From Sporosarcina sp. Te-1 (GTDB lineage Bacteria > Bacillota > Bacilli > Bacillales_A > Planococcaceae): a stretch of DNA of 64,000 nucleotides. Made by a program: the position numbers and the translations under genes. Below, in pieces: positions 6,938 to 16,536 of this stretch. The notes below the pieces were generated by a model that had not been told where the DNA came from, ran no database searches, and was given only the letters and a program-made list of their open reading frames with translations. Within the stretch, counting starts at the first letter, position 1. Each line of letters begins with the position of its first letter. Where the stretch lies: NCBI RefSeq assembly GCF_017498505.1, contig NZ_CP071798.1, positions 930,001-994,000 on the forward strand. Reading direction: 5' to 3'.

Positions 6938-6979
6938 CACCTAAAATCCCCCCAACCTTGTACTATGCTATTCGGTTGC

Positions 6980-9283
6980 TCAAAGATGCCTTGATCCGCT
7001 TTTCCCTTCCTCTTTACGCGCCAGTTCCTCGAGCAGTCCAATTACACGCCTCTTCCCTGACTTCACACCCGCCTCCTGAGCTCCGATACAAACCGGACAA
7101 CCTGCTTCACAACGGCAAGACGAAACATGTTTGGCTGCTAGTTCCAGCAATTCATCCCATCGATCAAACAGTTTTTCACTCAGACCGATGCCTCCAGGAT
7201 AACTGTCGTAAATGAAAAACGTCGGTTTCCCTGTATGAGTCGCTTTCACTTGCGGGACGACATGAATGTCCGTTCTGTCGCACCTGACGAAAATCGGAAT
7301 AAACGAATGGATCGCTTGGGCAGCGCCAGTCATGGCATCTGTCAAATCGGATTCTTTCCATCCTTCTGGTGCGTCGAACGATAGCCATGTCGATGAAGTG
7401 TGAAGTTCCTCTGCCGGCAATGAGATGGGACCGGAACCGATGTTGTCGTGGGTGTCAAAACGAATCTTTTTGAAAATAGTCGGGATGGCAAGCACGGCGA
7501 TATCCCCGTAGGAAGTCACCAGTTCACCGGCCGCTTCGGTTTTATCCTCATTCATCACTTTCAATTCAACCGCCAAATTAGCATCCGTGAAATAATCGAC
7601 ATCTACTTCGGTCACGTAAGCCTTTTTTTCCTCCCAATCCAGTTTCTCTACTTGATACTGGGTCCCCTGGTGAATATAAATCGCTTCTTCATGGAGCAAC
7701 GTCATTGCGCTGTAGCGATCCATCTCGCCGATCACCTTTGTCCCTTTCGGCACCGTCTTATCGATGATAATGACGTTTTCTTGGGAAGCGGAACGGAGAC
7801 TGATTTCACTTGCAGGAAAGCGGTCGGTCATCCAATGCCATTTATCAGATGTCCGGACAAGAATCCCTTCGCTCTCCAAAAATCCTAGCAGTTCCTGCAC
7901 TTCGAATTCACCATATGTTTCTGTCGAGGAGAACGGAAGTTCAAATGAGGCGCATTTCAAGTGATCAATCAAGATAAGCATGTTGTCCGGATGGATAAGT
8001 GCTTCCTCTGGCGTCTGGCCGAGGAGATAGTCCGGGTGATCGATGATGTACTGATCGAGTGCAATGGACTGGGCGACATAAATGATCAACGCATCGTCCT
8101 GCCTTCTACCTGCACGCCCTGCTTGTTGGAAGGCGCTCGCGATATTCCCCGGGTATCCGGTCATAATACACGCCTGCAATTGGCCGATATCAATACCAAG
8201 CTCCAGTGCGTTCGTGCTAACAACTGTTCGAATATCCCCGTTGCGCAGCCCTTTTTCGATTTTTCGCCGTTCAGACGGCAAATAGCCGCCTCGGTAGCCC
8301 ATCACCGTTTCGTCGAACAGTTTTTTCTTCGTCAATTCCTTCATATAGGTGACGAGCATTTCGACCCGCACCCTGCTTTTGGCGAAAATGATCGTTTGGA
8401 TGCCTTCTCTGTATAAGAAGCCACCCAGATCCCTTACTTCCAAAACGGCACTTCTTCGGATTCCGAACGTCGGATGGATGACTGGCGGATTATAGAATAC
8501 AAAGTGTTTCGTTCCTGCAGGTGCTCCATTATTCGCAATGAGCTCCATCGGACTATTTGTCAACGCTTCCGCCAGTTCTTTCGGATTAGCTATCGTAGCC
8601 GATGTGCAAATGAAAACAGGGTCAGCTCCATAATAATTGCAAATCCGTTTCAAACGGCGGAGTACATGCGCGACATGGCTCCCGAACACACCTTTATATG
8701 TGTGCAATTCATCAATGACGATATACTTCAAGTTTTCAAAGAGAGAAACCCACTTCGTATGGTGCGGCAGAATGCCTGAATGGAGCATGTCCGGATTGGT
8801 CAAGACGATATGTCCGGATTTTCGCACCTTGGTCCGTAAGCCGGGAGCTGTGTCTCCGTCGAAGGTGTAACTTAGGATAGTTTCTCCGCTCGCTTCAATT
8901 AATGAATGTAGTTCTGCTAATTGGTCTTGTGCCAACGCTTTTGTCGGGAACAGATAAAGCGCCCTTGATGCTTCATCCTCCAAAATGCTTTGGAGCACCG
9001 GCAAATGATAGCACAAGGATTTGCCGGAAGCGGTTGGCGTGACGGCGGTGATCGAGCGACCGCCAGCAGCCAGATCGAACGCTTCCCTCTGATGGCTATA
9101 CAATTTCCGAATGCCTCTTGTTTCGAGTGCTTTTACGATAGAAGGATGCAGGTCCCCCGGAAATTCCGCATAGGTTGCATCTTTCCCTTCAATCGCTCGG
9201 TAGTGGATGATATTCTCGGCAAATGACGGATCTTTCCTCAAGTCTTCTATTACATCTCGAATTGTCCTGTGATCCGTCTTCAT
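6980..9283 (-). CDS. mrfA: MrfA (YprA), DEAD/H-box helicase of the mitomycin repair pathway
   Basis: A 767-residue superfamily 2 helicase. Motif I is TPTASGKS (82-89), motif II is DELHTYKG, motif III TSATI, and QAGRAGRR is motif VI. The C-terminal DUF1998/MZB region holds four cysteines in CRCEAGCPVC, a zinc site characteristic of MrfA. In B. subtilis it unwinds DNA so that the MrfB exonuclease can remove mitomycin adducts. The helicase start overlaps the stop of yppE by 4 bp (ATGA), so they are translationally coupled. MrfB is normally encoded immediately downstream, but here a 3 kb insert intervenes. Confidence 0.92.
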   Translation of the reverse strand: MKTDHRTIRDVIEDLRKDPSFAENIIHYRAIEGKDATYAEFPGDLHPSIVKALETRGIRKLYSHQREAFDLAAGGRSITAVTPTASGKSLCYHLPVLQSILEDEASRALYLFPTKALAQDQLAELHSLIEASGETILSYTFDGDTAPGLRTKVRKSGHIVLTNPDMLHSGILPHHTKWVSLFENLKYIVIDELHTYKGVFGSHVAHVLRRLKRICNYYGADPVFICTSATIANPKELAEALTNSPMELIANNGAPAGTKHFVFYNPPVIHPTFGIRRSAVLEVRDLGGFLYREGIQTIIFAKSRVRVEMLVTYMKELTKKKLFDETVMGYRGGYLPSERRKIEKGLRNGDIRTVVSTNALELGIDIGQLQACIMTGYPGNIASAFQQAGRAGRRQDDALIIYVAQSIALDQYIIDHPDYLLGQTPEEALIHPDNMLILIDHLKCASFELPFSSTETYGEFEVQELLGFLESEGILVRTSDKWHWMTDRFPASEISLRSASQENVIIIDKTVPKGTKVIGEMDRYSAMTLLHEEAIYIHQGTQYQVEKLDWEEKKAYVTEVDVDYFTDANLAVELKVMNEDKTEAAGELVTSYGDIAVLAIPTIFKKIRFDTHDNIGSGPISLPAEELHTSSTWLSFDAPEGWKESDLTDAMTGAAQAIHSFIPIFVRCDRTDIHVVPQVKATHTGKPTFFIYDSYPGGIGLSEKLFDRWDELLELAAKHVSSCRCEAGCPVCIGAQEAGVKSGKRRVIGLLEELARKEEGKSGSRHL

Positions 9284-9651
9284 GATCGGTCTTCCTCTCG
9301 TTCTTCAATTGCATTTAGAATCGTTTGTAAAGTGTAACGGGCAGACTGAATCGATTGAACGAAACGCTTCTTCCCTGTCTTTTGATAAAACGATTGGACA
9401 ATAAATTGTCTCATCATGTCGTCCAACGCTAGAATTTGCTGCATATGAATATACTTCGGCCCTTCTCGCCGAATCCATGTTTCTATTTCTTCTTTCCATG
9501 TATTGAGCAGTTCGAATTGTTCATCCGAATATGGTTTGACTTCATTAAAAAAATCAGGCTCCCGATCAAGCCTTCTCATCTCCGCATGCCGCTCGAGGCA
9601 TTCTTCACAGACGGAAAGGAGCCGTTCAGTACTCGATTTGATACTTGTCAT
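9280..9651 (-). CDS. yppE: YppE family protein (DUF1798), helical bundle, unknown function
   Basis: A 123-residue soluble, all-helical acidic protein. The motif PDFFNEVKPYSDEQ and the length match B. subtilis YppE, whose family is known structurally as a four-helix bundle without assigned function. It overlaps mrfA by 4 bp and is divergent from recU, as in B. subtilis where yppE-yppC lie beside recU. The small genes yppC, yppD, yppF, yppG found nearby in B. subtilis are absent. Confidence 0.8.
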   Translation of the reverse strand: MTSIKSSTERLLSVCEECLERHAEMRRLDREPDFFNEVKPYSDEQFELLNTWKEEIETWIRREGPKYIHMQQILALDDMMRQFIVQSFYQKTGKKRFVQSIQSARYTLQTILNAIEEREEDRS

Positions 9652-9824
9652 TTTACTTTCATCCTATCTGAACCTTTTATTCCAGTCTATCAAAAATAAG
9701 ATGGATTCACCACTCCTATCGAACATCCATTCCTTTTTCCACGAGTGCTAGAAGTTAACAGCAACTTTTCAATAACAAAACCGTCCAATCATTGTGGTAT
9801 GATAGGAAATGCGAGGTGGTAGGT

Positions 9825-10463
9825 TTGACAATACGCTATCCGAACGGAAGGAAATATACGCCTTCCAACCAATCAAATGGACCACGGAAAGTGAACCATT
9901 CTTTCGGGAACCGCGGCAAGACGTTGGAGGATGAACTGAATGAGACGAATGACTACTATGTAAGCCATGGCATTGCCGTCATCCATAAAAAACCCGTGCC
10001 AATCCAAGTCGTCAACGTGAACTACCCTGCGAGAAGCGCAGCTGTTATTACGGAAGCCTATTTCCGTACTCCTTCCACTACTGATTACAATGGTGTTTGG
10101 AACGGAAAACATATTGATTTTGAGGCGAAGGAAACCAAGAGTTTGACTTCCTTTCCACTGCAAAATATCCATGAACATCAAGTGGAACATATGAAACGAG
10201 TACATGAACAAGGCGGTATTGCATTTCTGCTCATTCATTTCAGTTCACTTGATCGATATTTTGTTGTTCCCTATGAGTATTTCATCGGAAAATGGGAAAG
10301 GAAGATAGCAGGCGGCAGAAAGTCTATCACGCTTGGGGAAATAGAAGACATATCCATTGAAATCCAAGCCGGTTTCAATCCAAGACTTGATTATTTGAAA
10401 GCTGTCCGTTTGTGGTTAGATCGACTTCAAAAGGAAGCAACTGAAAGGCAGGAAATAGAATGA
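9825..10463 (+). CDS. recU: RecU, Holliday junction resolvase
   Basis: A 212-residue homodimeric endonuclease that cleaves Holliday junctions and modulates RecA. The core motifs are present: FGNRGKTLEDELNETN, IHKKPVPIQVVNV, RSAAVITEAYFRTPSTTDYNG and the catalytic HIDFEAKETK (D, E, K of the nuclease fold). The start is a TTG at 9825 with GAGGTGG 5 bases upstream; the in-frame ATG at 9792 would add 11 unrelated residues and lacks a ribosome site. The resulting N-terminus MTIRYPNG matches the family. It overlaps ponA by 4 bp, the conserved recU-ponA operon of Bacillales. Confidence 0.95.
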   Translation: MTIRYPNGRKYTPSNQSNGPRKVNHSFGNRGKTLEDELNETNDYYVSHGIAVIHKKPVPIQVVNVNYPARSAAVITEAYFRTPSTTDYNGVWNGKHIDFEAKETKSLTSFPLQNIHEHQVEHMKRVHEQGGIAFLLIHFSSLDRYFVVPYEYFIGKWERKIAGGRKSITLGEIEDISIEIQAGFNPRLDYLKAVRLWLDRLQKEATERQEIE

Positions 10464-13162
10464 GTGAGAATGTGAATTCAAGATCTGCTCGAAGACAGCA
10501 GCAAGCTGCTGGAAAAAGAAAAGGCAGAAAAAACGGTCCATCGAAAGGGCCCAAACATTTTATTAAAAAGATCTTTTTGGCGATTATCGCAGTGGGGCTC
10601 GCCTTGTTTTTAGGCGGCGTCGGCCTGTTTGCTTACTATGCAAGCACTGCCCCTGAACTGGATGAATCCTTATTGAAAGACCCTTTGACCTCGGAACTTT
10701 TAGATAAAGACGGAAATGTCTTTTTGAAGTTTGGAGCCGAAAAGAGGGAGTTTGTTCCTTATAAAGACATACCGGTTGAACTCCGGGACGCTATTCTGGC
10801 AACGGAAGATGTCCGGTTCTTCAAACATCACGGCATGGATTTTTACCGGCTGGGAGGAGCAGTTCTCGCTAACTTCAGAGGAGGTTTCGGATCTCAAGGA
10901 GCCTCTACCCTGACGCAACAAGTTATTAAAAACTCTTTCTTATCCGATGAAAAGACTTTGAAACGGAAAGCGCAGGAAGCATGGCTTGCCTTTAAATTAG
11001 AACGGGAATATTCAAAAGAAGATATTTTTGAAATGTACTTCAATAAAATCCTGATGTCTGGACGCATCTATGGAATTGGTACTGCATCGGAATATTTTTA
11101 TGGCAAAGAGCTTAGCGAATTAGAGCTTCCAGAAATGGCGCTGCTCGCCGGCATGCCGCAGTCTCCAAATGGATACAATCCGCTCAAGAACCCAGAGCGG
11201 GCAGAAAAACGACGGAATACCGTGCTCCACCTCATGTACAAACATAAGAAGATAACAAAAGAAGAAATGGAAGCCGCGCAGGCTGTTCCCGTAACAGCGA
11301 ACCTCTTGCCGGATGAGCAACGCCAGGATTATACCGAATCCAAATATCCGGCATATGTCGACATGGTACTCGACGAACTGGAAGCGGCCGGCATGATGAG
11401 TCTGCTGTCCGAAGGAGTGAAAATCCAGACCGCACTTGATCCAAAGGCGCAAGAGACTGTGGAAAATGCGATCAATAATAATGGGATTTATGAGTCGGAG
11501 GAAATGCAGGCAGCTATGACGGTATTGGATACAAAAACCGGAGCGATTGTCGCAGTAGGCGGAGGAAGAAATTATTCAGGACGGAATATGAACTTTGCCA
11601 CTTCTGATAATCCACGGCAACCGGGATCTGCCATTAAACCGATTTTGTCCTATGGACCGGCCATCGAAAATTTCAGCTGGTCGACAGGCAATATCGTTGT
11701 CGACGAACCGTACACCTATAAAGGAACCAACAAACAGATTCGGAATGTTGACGGAAAATATGCAGGACCGATAACAATCCGAGAAGCACTCTATCGCTCG
11801 CGCAACATACCGGCTGTTAAAATCTTTGAGGAAGTCGGGACACAAAAGAGCGGGGATTTCGCTCGGAAATTGGGACTGCCTTATGAAAAACTAAATTCTT
11901 CGCATTCTATTGGCGGTGGAGAATACGAATTTTCGACAGTTCAGATGGCGGGCGCCTACTCGGCGTTCGGTAATGGCGGTATTTATACAAAACCGCATGC
12001 TGTTAAGAAAATCATTATGCGAGACGGAAAAACAGAACGGAATATGACACCAGATCCAGTCAATGCAATGAAAGATTCGACTGCTTATATGGTGACCGAT
12101 ATGCTAAGGGATGTCCTGACTCTAGGTACTGGTAAAACAGCAAATGTCAGCGGATTGGATATCGCCGGTAAATCAGGAACGACCAACTACTCTAACGACA
12201 CGAAAAATAAACATAACTTTAAAAACACGGATGTTCCTGACTCATGGTTCGCAGGCTACACGACCAATTATACAATCGCGGTATGGGGCGGTTATAAAGA
12301 TTACACCACTCCAATCCAGACTTATGATAAAGGACGCTATGTCCCGCAAAATCTTTTCCGCACTGTTATGGGTGAATTGTCATCCGGCAAGGAGACCGCC
12401 CGTTTTAAACAGCCGAATTCAGTCGAAGAAGCGACCATTGTCAAAGGTTCCAATCCAATCGTATTGGCAGGTGCTTCCACGCCAAGCAGCATGACAAGCC
12501 GGGAGCTGTTCGTTAAAGGAACGAAACCGACCGAAGTTGTAGAAGAAACAGTGACTGAGCTTGAAGCACCGAGTGGATTGAGTGCTGATTATGATGTGAA
12601 TACCAATTCAATCGCACTGAGCTGGTCTCATAATCCGCCTGATCCTGAACTGCTTGATGAGCCAGTACAATTTAAAGTCTCCGTTTCCGTTGATGGAAGC
12701 AAAGCAGAGGAAATGACAACTACTTCCGACCATTCCGTCACCTTCTCAGGTGTTGAAATGGGAAGGACCTATGAGTTTTCAGTCGTCGCAATCGCAGGCG
12801 ATTTAGTCAGTGATCCGGCATCCACTTCCCTCTTTATCCAAGGGGAGAGTGAGGATGAAACCGAAGAGCCTGATACGAACTATGATGAAAATGAAGATGG
12901 ATCGCAGGATCAGGAAAACGGTAATGGAGATCAAGACGGAAACGAGAACAACGGGAATAATGGCAATAACGGAAATCAAGGAAATCAAGGGAATCCCGGA
13001 AATAACGGAAATAATGGCAACGGAAACAGCGGGAATTCCGGAAATAACAATGGGAATGTAAACCCTGATAACTCTGGTGGCAACGACACGAATACAGGCA
13101 GCGGAGGAGAAACCGGAGGCGCTCCGGGGAACGATGATAGTTCCGATGATGGTGATTCCTAA
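10460..13162 (+). CDS. ponA: PonA, class A penicillin-binding protein 1A/1B
   Basis: A 900-residue bifunctional peptidoglycan synthase. A basic cytosolic N-terminus is followed by a membrane anchor (about 36-59), a GT51 glycosyltransferase with catalytic E116 in ATEDVRFFKHHG, and a transpeptidase with SAIK (Ser390), SRN (447-449) and KSGT (571-574). A fibronectin type III-like domain follows at about 700-795. The last 90 residues are low complexity, first Asp/Glu-rich and then Asn/Gly repeats (NNGNNGNQGNQGN pattern), longer and more repetitive than I would expect and probably a wall-spanning linker. Cotranscribed with recU; followed by a strong terminator. Confidence 0.96.
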   Translation: MSENVNSRSARRQQQAAGKRKGRKNGPSKGPKHFIKKIFLAIIAVGLALFLGGVGLFAYYASTAPELDESLLKDPLTSELLDKDGNVFLKFGAEKREFVPYKDIPVELRDAILATEDVRFFKHHGMDFYRLGGAVLANFRGGFGSQGASTLTQQVIKNSFLSDEKTLKRKAQEAWLAFKLEREYSKEDIFEMYFNKILMSGRIYGIGTASEYFYGKELSELELPEMALLAGMPQSPNGYNPLKNPERAEKRRNTVLHLMYKHKKITKEEMEAAQAVPVTANLLPDEQRQDYTESKYPAYVDMVLDELEAAGMMSLLSEGVKIQTALDPKAQETVENAINNNGIYESEEMQAAMTVLDTKTGAIVAVGGGRNYSGRNMNFATSDNPRQPGSAIKPILSYGPAIENFSWSTGNIVVDEPYTYKGTNKQIRNVDGKYAGPITIREALYRSRNIPAVKIFEEVGTQKSGDFARKLGLPYEKLNSSHSIGGGEYEFSTVQMAGAYSAFGNGGIYTKPHAVKKIIMRDGKTERNMTPDPVNAMKDSTAYMVTDMLRDVLTLGTGKTANVSGLDIAGKSGTTNYSNDTKNKHNFKNTDVPDSWFAGYTTNYTIAVWGGYKDYTTPIQTYDKGRYVPQNLFRTVMGELSSGKETARFKQPNSVEEATIVKGSNPIVLAGASTPSSMTSRELFVKGTKPTEVVEETVTELEAPSGLSADYDVNTNSIALSWSHNPPDPELLDEPVQFKVSVSVDGSKAEEMTTTSDHSVTFSGVEMGRTYEFSVVAIAGDLVSDPASTSLFIQGESEDETEEPDTNYDENEDGSQDQENGNGDQDGNENNGNNGNNGNQGNQGNPGNNGNNGNGNSGNSGNNNGNVNPDNSGGNDTNTGSGGETGGAPGNDDSSDDGDS

Positions 13163-13186
13163 ATAGAACAAAACAAACTGCCAACA

Positions 13187-13228
13187 AGAGGTGGAGAAAA
13201 ATGAAATTATTTTTCTCCACCTCTTTCT
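13187..13228 (+). terminator. terminator of recU-ponA
   Basis: A long near-perfect hairpin, AGAGGTGGAGAAAAAT with its complement ATTTTTCTCCACCTCT, 25 bases beyond the ponA stop, followed by TTCTC. Confidence 0.75.
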
Positions 13229-13417
13229 CTATGGTCATTATTCTTGAAGTTATGTATATAGCCATACAAAACGTTCTGTAATTAGTCTCTCAACTCCTCG
13301 ATCCCTAGTATACTGTCGTATTCATTAGCATTACCTTATAAACAATGGATGTTTCCCGCGTCCGGTAGATTTGCGGTGAAACTATAACTATTACACGCCT
13401 TGCTATCATTCCGCCTA
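13229..13417. other. intergenic spacer between convergent ponA and ypoC
   Basis: The 311 bp between ponA and ypoC hold the two convergent terminators listed here; the middle 190 bases show no gene, repeat or clear promoter. Confidence 0.6.
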
Positions 13418-13474
13418 TTAAAAGAGACCGCAAGGCAAACTGTACATGTTACCAGTCTGCTTACGGTCTTTTCT
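13418..13474 (-). terminator. terminator of the dnaD-nth-ypoC operon
   Basis: On the minus strand GACCGTAAGCAGACTG pairs with CAGTTTGCCTTGCGGTC (two small mismatches) over a 10-base loop and is followed by TCTTTTAAT, immediately after the ypoC stop. Confidence 0.75.
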
Positions 13475-13818
13475 CAAAATGATTCACTTTTGATGTTTCT
13501 GGCATGGAGACTGGCTGCCTTCTTGGCTGCCTCCATAAAAAGCGCCTGCAATTGTTGATAAGCTTGGGGGCTGCGCAACTTGGCCTTGACAAAGTTCAAC
13601 CGCTCTTCCCCATTCATCGGTTGGATGGCGTTTTTGCCGTTCGCTGCATGATCATAAGGGACGAGCATTGCCTCAAATAATTGAACCGATTCTTTCATCC
13701 AGTCTTCTACCAATGGGTTTTTCTCTAAACGGCCCTGTTCAATGGTTCGCTGCATCGTTGCCCATTTTGCCATTGACTTATCCACCCAGTCTTTTTTGGC
13801 TCTTTCGTTGTCAGCCAT
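13474..13818 (-). CDS. ypoC: YpoC family protein, unknown function
   Basis: A 114-residue soluble, charged helical protein. Its segment VQLFEAMLVPYDHAANGK and its place right after nth match B. subtilis YpoC. No catalytic motif is visible. Its start lies 8 bp inside the end of nth, so it is translationally coupled to the endonuclease gene; the function is unknown. Confidence 0.8.
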   Translation of the reverse strand: MADNERAKKDWVDKSMAKWATMQRTIEQGRLEKNPLVEDWMKESVQLFEAMLVPYDHAANGKNAIQPMNGEERLNFVKAKLRSPQAYQQLQALFMEAAKKAASLHARNIKSESF

Positions 13819-14461
13819 TCACTTTCATCCTTTTCTTTCCTTCCCTGCACATGGAAAGAAGCGGACACTCGGGGCAATTTGGATTTTGTGCTTTGCAGTG
13901 ATACCGACCGAAAAAGATGAGCTGATGGTGGACATCACACCATCTATCCCTCGGCGTCCAGCGCATGAGTTTTTCTTCCACTTGCAAGGGGGTATCTTTC
14001 CAACGATTCATAGCGAGTCTTTTCGCTACCCGCTCGACATGTGTATCTACTGCAAGCGCCGGAATACCGAAAGCATTGGAGACGACGACGTTTGCGGTCT
14101 TTCTCCCTACGCCTGGAAACGTCATGAGCACGTCGCGATCGCCTGGAACTACCCCTCCATATTCCTCTACTAGCAAGCGGCACAACGCCTGAATATTTTT
14201 CGCTTTGTTTCGAAAAAGACCAATGGATCGTATATCGTTTTGCAGTTCCTCAAGCGGCACTGCCAGATAATCTTCCGGTCTTTTATATTTCATAAAGAGA
14301 TCTGCTGTTACTCTGTTGACGAGAACGTCTGTGCACTGAGCAGACAGCAGTGTCGCAATAACCAACTCAAATGGGTTTTTATGAACTAGCTCACAATGGG
14401 CGTCCGGAAACATTTTCCCTATTTCGTCTAGACAAATATCCCATTGTTTTTTTGTTAACAT
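13811..14461 (-). CDS. nth: Endonuclease III, DNA glycosylase/AP lyase
   Basis: A 216-residue base-excision repair enzyme removing oxidised pyrimidines. It contains the helix-hairpin-helix FPGVGRKTANVV with catalytic Lys121, catalytic Asp139 in VDTHVERV, and the [4Fe-4S] ligands Cys189, Cys196, Cys199 and Cys205 in the C-x6-C-x2-C-x5-C spacing. All key residues are intact. It lies 12 bp after dnaD and overlaps ypoC by 8 bp, the conserved dnaD-nth-ypoC operon. Confidence 0.96.
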   Translation of the reverse strand: MLTKKQWDICLDEIGKMFPDAHCELVHKNPFELVIATLLSAQCTDVLVNRVTADLFMKYKRPEDYLAVPLEELQNDIRSIGLFRNKAKNIQALCRLLVEEYGGVVPGDRDVLMTFPGVGRKTANVVVSNAFGIPALAVDTHVERVAKRLAMNRWKDTPLQVEEKLMRWTPRDRWCDVHHQLIFFGRYHCKAQNPNCPECPLLSMCREGKKRMKVNG

Positions 14462-14473
14462 GTCAGCATCACC

Positions 14474-15181
14474 CTATTCCCGTTCTTCCAACCAATTATA
14501 AAAATGGATTTTCCCTGAAGTCGCCTCGCGCTTTGGCATAGGCCGTCCGATCGAGGCACGGAACGGTTTTACATTGCGCTCAATATCCGCGAGGGTTTTC
14601 ACATTCTTTTTCTTCCACTCAAATAGAATACGGTCAACATAGCGCAAGCTCAATTTCTGCGCCAATACCGCTTCTTTGAGAGCTGCCCGAATAATCTCTA
14701 CGCCGTGGTCATCTTGATCAAGCCACATGGAAATCGTCTCGCATTCCATTGGCGATAGAAGCCTGCCGAATTCCTGTTCGAACAGTGTGAAGATTTCCCC
14801 TTCCTCGTTGCAACTATTCTGTTCCTCTGCTTGTCCCTGTTCCATGGCGATTTGCTCCATCATCCGACTCCATAATGGAAGCAAAGAAAACTTTTCATGA
14901 AGCACGCCTTTTTCGTCTTCGCTTTGGTCAATCGACAAGTAACCGCGTTGCATGAGATATTGAAGGATATCCGTCACTTCTTTTTCAGTCAAATGCATTC
15001 GCTCTGCAAATGCCGCGGGTATAGGAAACATAATACCCGCCGATTGAAATGAAATCATCTGCATAATGAGCATGGCATCCACATCTTTCATGCCAAGCGA
15101 TTTATAACGCTGAAAAAAAAGCTGGGAAATGGTTACATTTCCCTGCTCAATCCAAGTACGGAGCCGTTCTTCCTGTTGCAT
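14474..15181 (-). CDS. dnaD: DnaD, primosomal replication initiation protein
   Basis: A 235-residue protein acting with DnaB and DnaI to load the replicative helicase at oriC and at restarted forks. Residues 1-110 form the DDBH1 winged-helix N-terminal domain (MISFQSAGIMFPIPAAFAERM, LQYLMQRGYLSID); a variable acidic linker (EEQNSCNEEGE) precedes the DDBH2 domain at about 130-200 with FEQEFGRLLSPMECETISMWL and the YVDRILFEWKKKNVKT motif. The final ATG is close behind asnS (21 bp gap). Confidence 0.94.
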   Translation of the reverse strand: MQQEERLRTWIEQGNVTISQLFFQRYKSLGMKDVDAMLIMQMISFQSAGIMFPIPAAFAERMHLTEKEVTDILQYLMQRGYLSIDQSEDEKGVLHEKFSLLPLWSRMMEQIAMEQGQAEEQNSCNEEGEIFTLFEQEFGRLLSPMECETISMWLDQDDHGVEIIRAALKEAVLAQKLSLRYVDRILFEWKKKNVKTLADIERNVKPFRASIGRPMPKREATSGKIHFYNWLEERE

Positions 15182-15202
15182 TTGTCAGAACACCTCTCTT
15201 TA

Positions 15203-16498
15203 TTATGGGTAAAGACGATTCAATAGACGTGGGAACGGAATGGTTTCCCTGACGTGCTCAGCACCCGAAATCCATGCGACTGTCCGCTCCAATCCAAGAC
15301 CAAAGCCGGAATGCGGAACTGCTCCGTATTTGCTAAGATCTAAATACCACTCGTAGGCAGCTGCATCAAGGTTGTGCTCCTCGATCCGCTTCTTCATCAA
15401 TTCATAGTCATGAATCCGCTCAGATCCACCAATGATTTCGCCATAGCCTTCAGGAGCGATCAGGTCGGCACATAACACAACATCATCCCGTTCCGGATGC
15501 GGTTGCATATAGAAAGGTTTGATGCCAATTGGGTAGTGCATGATGAAAACCGGCTTATCATAGTGTTCCGCAATCGCGGTTTCATGCGGTGCTCCGAAAT
15601 CATCGCCCCACTTGATGTCGTCGAATCCTTTTTCATGTAGGAATTCAATTGCTTCATCATATGTAATACGCGGGAACGGAGCCTGCACTTTTTCAAGTTT
15701 TGAAACGTCACGACCGAGCCGTTCCAATTCAAGCGGACAGTTCTGAAGAACAGACTGAACGATATGTGTCACATATTGCTCCTGTACTTCAAGGCTTTCT
15801 TCATGCTGAACAAAAGCCATCTCCGGTTCGATCATCCAAAACTCGATCAAATGACGGCGTGTCTTTGATTTTTCAGCACGGAATGTCGGACCGAATGAGA
15901 ATACTTTGCCTAACGCCATTGCAGCAGCTTCCATATAAAGCTGGCCGGACTGTGATAGATAGGCATCTTCATCAAAGTATTTAGTATGGAATAATTCAGA
16001 TGTCCCTTCTGGTGAAGATCCTGTCAGAATCGGCGGATCAATTTTGACGAACCCGTTCATATGGAAAAACTCATACGTTGCACGAATAATTTCATCACGG
16101 ATTTTCATAATGGCATGTTGTTTTCTGGAGCGAAGCCATACATGGCGATGATCCATCAAAAACTCGGTACCATGTTCCTTCGGTGTAATCGGATAATCGA
16201 CTGCTTCGTGTATCACTTCGATTTCCTTCACCTGCAATTCATAACCAAAAGAAGAACGTTCGTCTGTCGTTACTTCTCCGACAATATAAAGAGAACTCTC
16301 TTGTGTTAATGACTTCGCTTTGGCGAACATGTCCTCGCCGACTTCTTCTTTTACGACTACCCCTTGAACAAACCCGGAGCCATCACGCAATTGCAAGAAC
16401 GCAATTTTTCCGCTGGAACGTTTATTGGCAAGCCAAGCGCCCATTTTTACTGTTTCGCCTACATGATCAGGCATCTCGTGTATCATAATTGTTTTCAT
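15203..16498 (-). CDS. asnS: Asparaginyl-tRNA synthetase
   Basis: A 431-residue class IIb synthetase charging tRNA-Asn. Residues about 15-110 are the OB-fold anticodon-binding domain ([26 protein letters not shown]). The catalytic core shows motif 2 [19 protein letters not shown] and motif 3 [13 protein letters not shown]. The FRAEKS rather than FRDED form distinguishes AsnRS from AspRS. It is part of the aspB-asnS-dnaD-nth run; no T-box is seen upstream. Confidence 0.96.
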   Translation of the reverse strand: MKTIMIHEMPDHVGETVKMGAWLANKRSSGKIAFLQLRDGSGFVQGVVVKEEVGEDMFAKAKSLTQESSLYIVGEVTTDERSSFGYELQVKEIEVIHEAVDYPITPKEHGTEFLMDHRHVWLRSRKQHAIMKIRDEIIRATYEFFHMNGFVKIDPPILTGSSPEGTSELFHTKYFDEDAYLSQSGQLYMEAAAMALGKVFSFGPTFRAEKSKTRRHLIEFWMIEPEMAFVQHEESLEVQEQYVTHIVQSVLQNCPLELERLGRDVSKLEKVQAPFPRITYDEAIEFLHEKGFDDIKWGDDFGAPHETAIAEHYDKPVFIMHYPIGIKPFYMQPHPERDDVVLCADLIAPEGYGEIIGGSERIHDYELMKKRIEEHNLDAAAYEWYLDLSKYGAVPHSGFGLGLERTVAWISGAEHVRETIPFPRLLNRLYP

Positions 16499-16536
16499 AA
16501 GGACCTCCAGATACTATTGCAGTTTAATATGGTTTA

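Noticed and set aside
12803-13265. Minus-strand frames opposite the PonA tail
   Set aside because: Arise from the low-complexity Asn/Gly codons read in reverse (Ile/Val- or Arg/Cys-rich strings).
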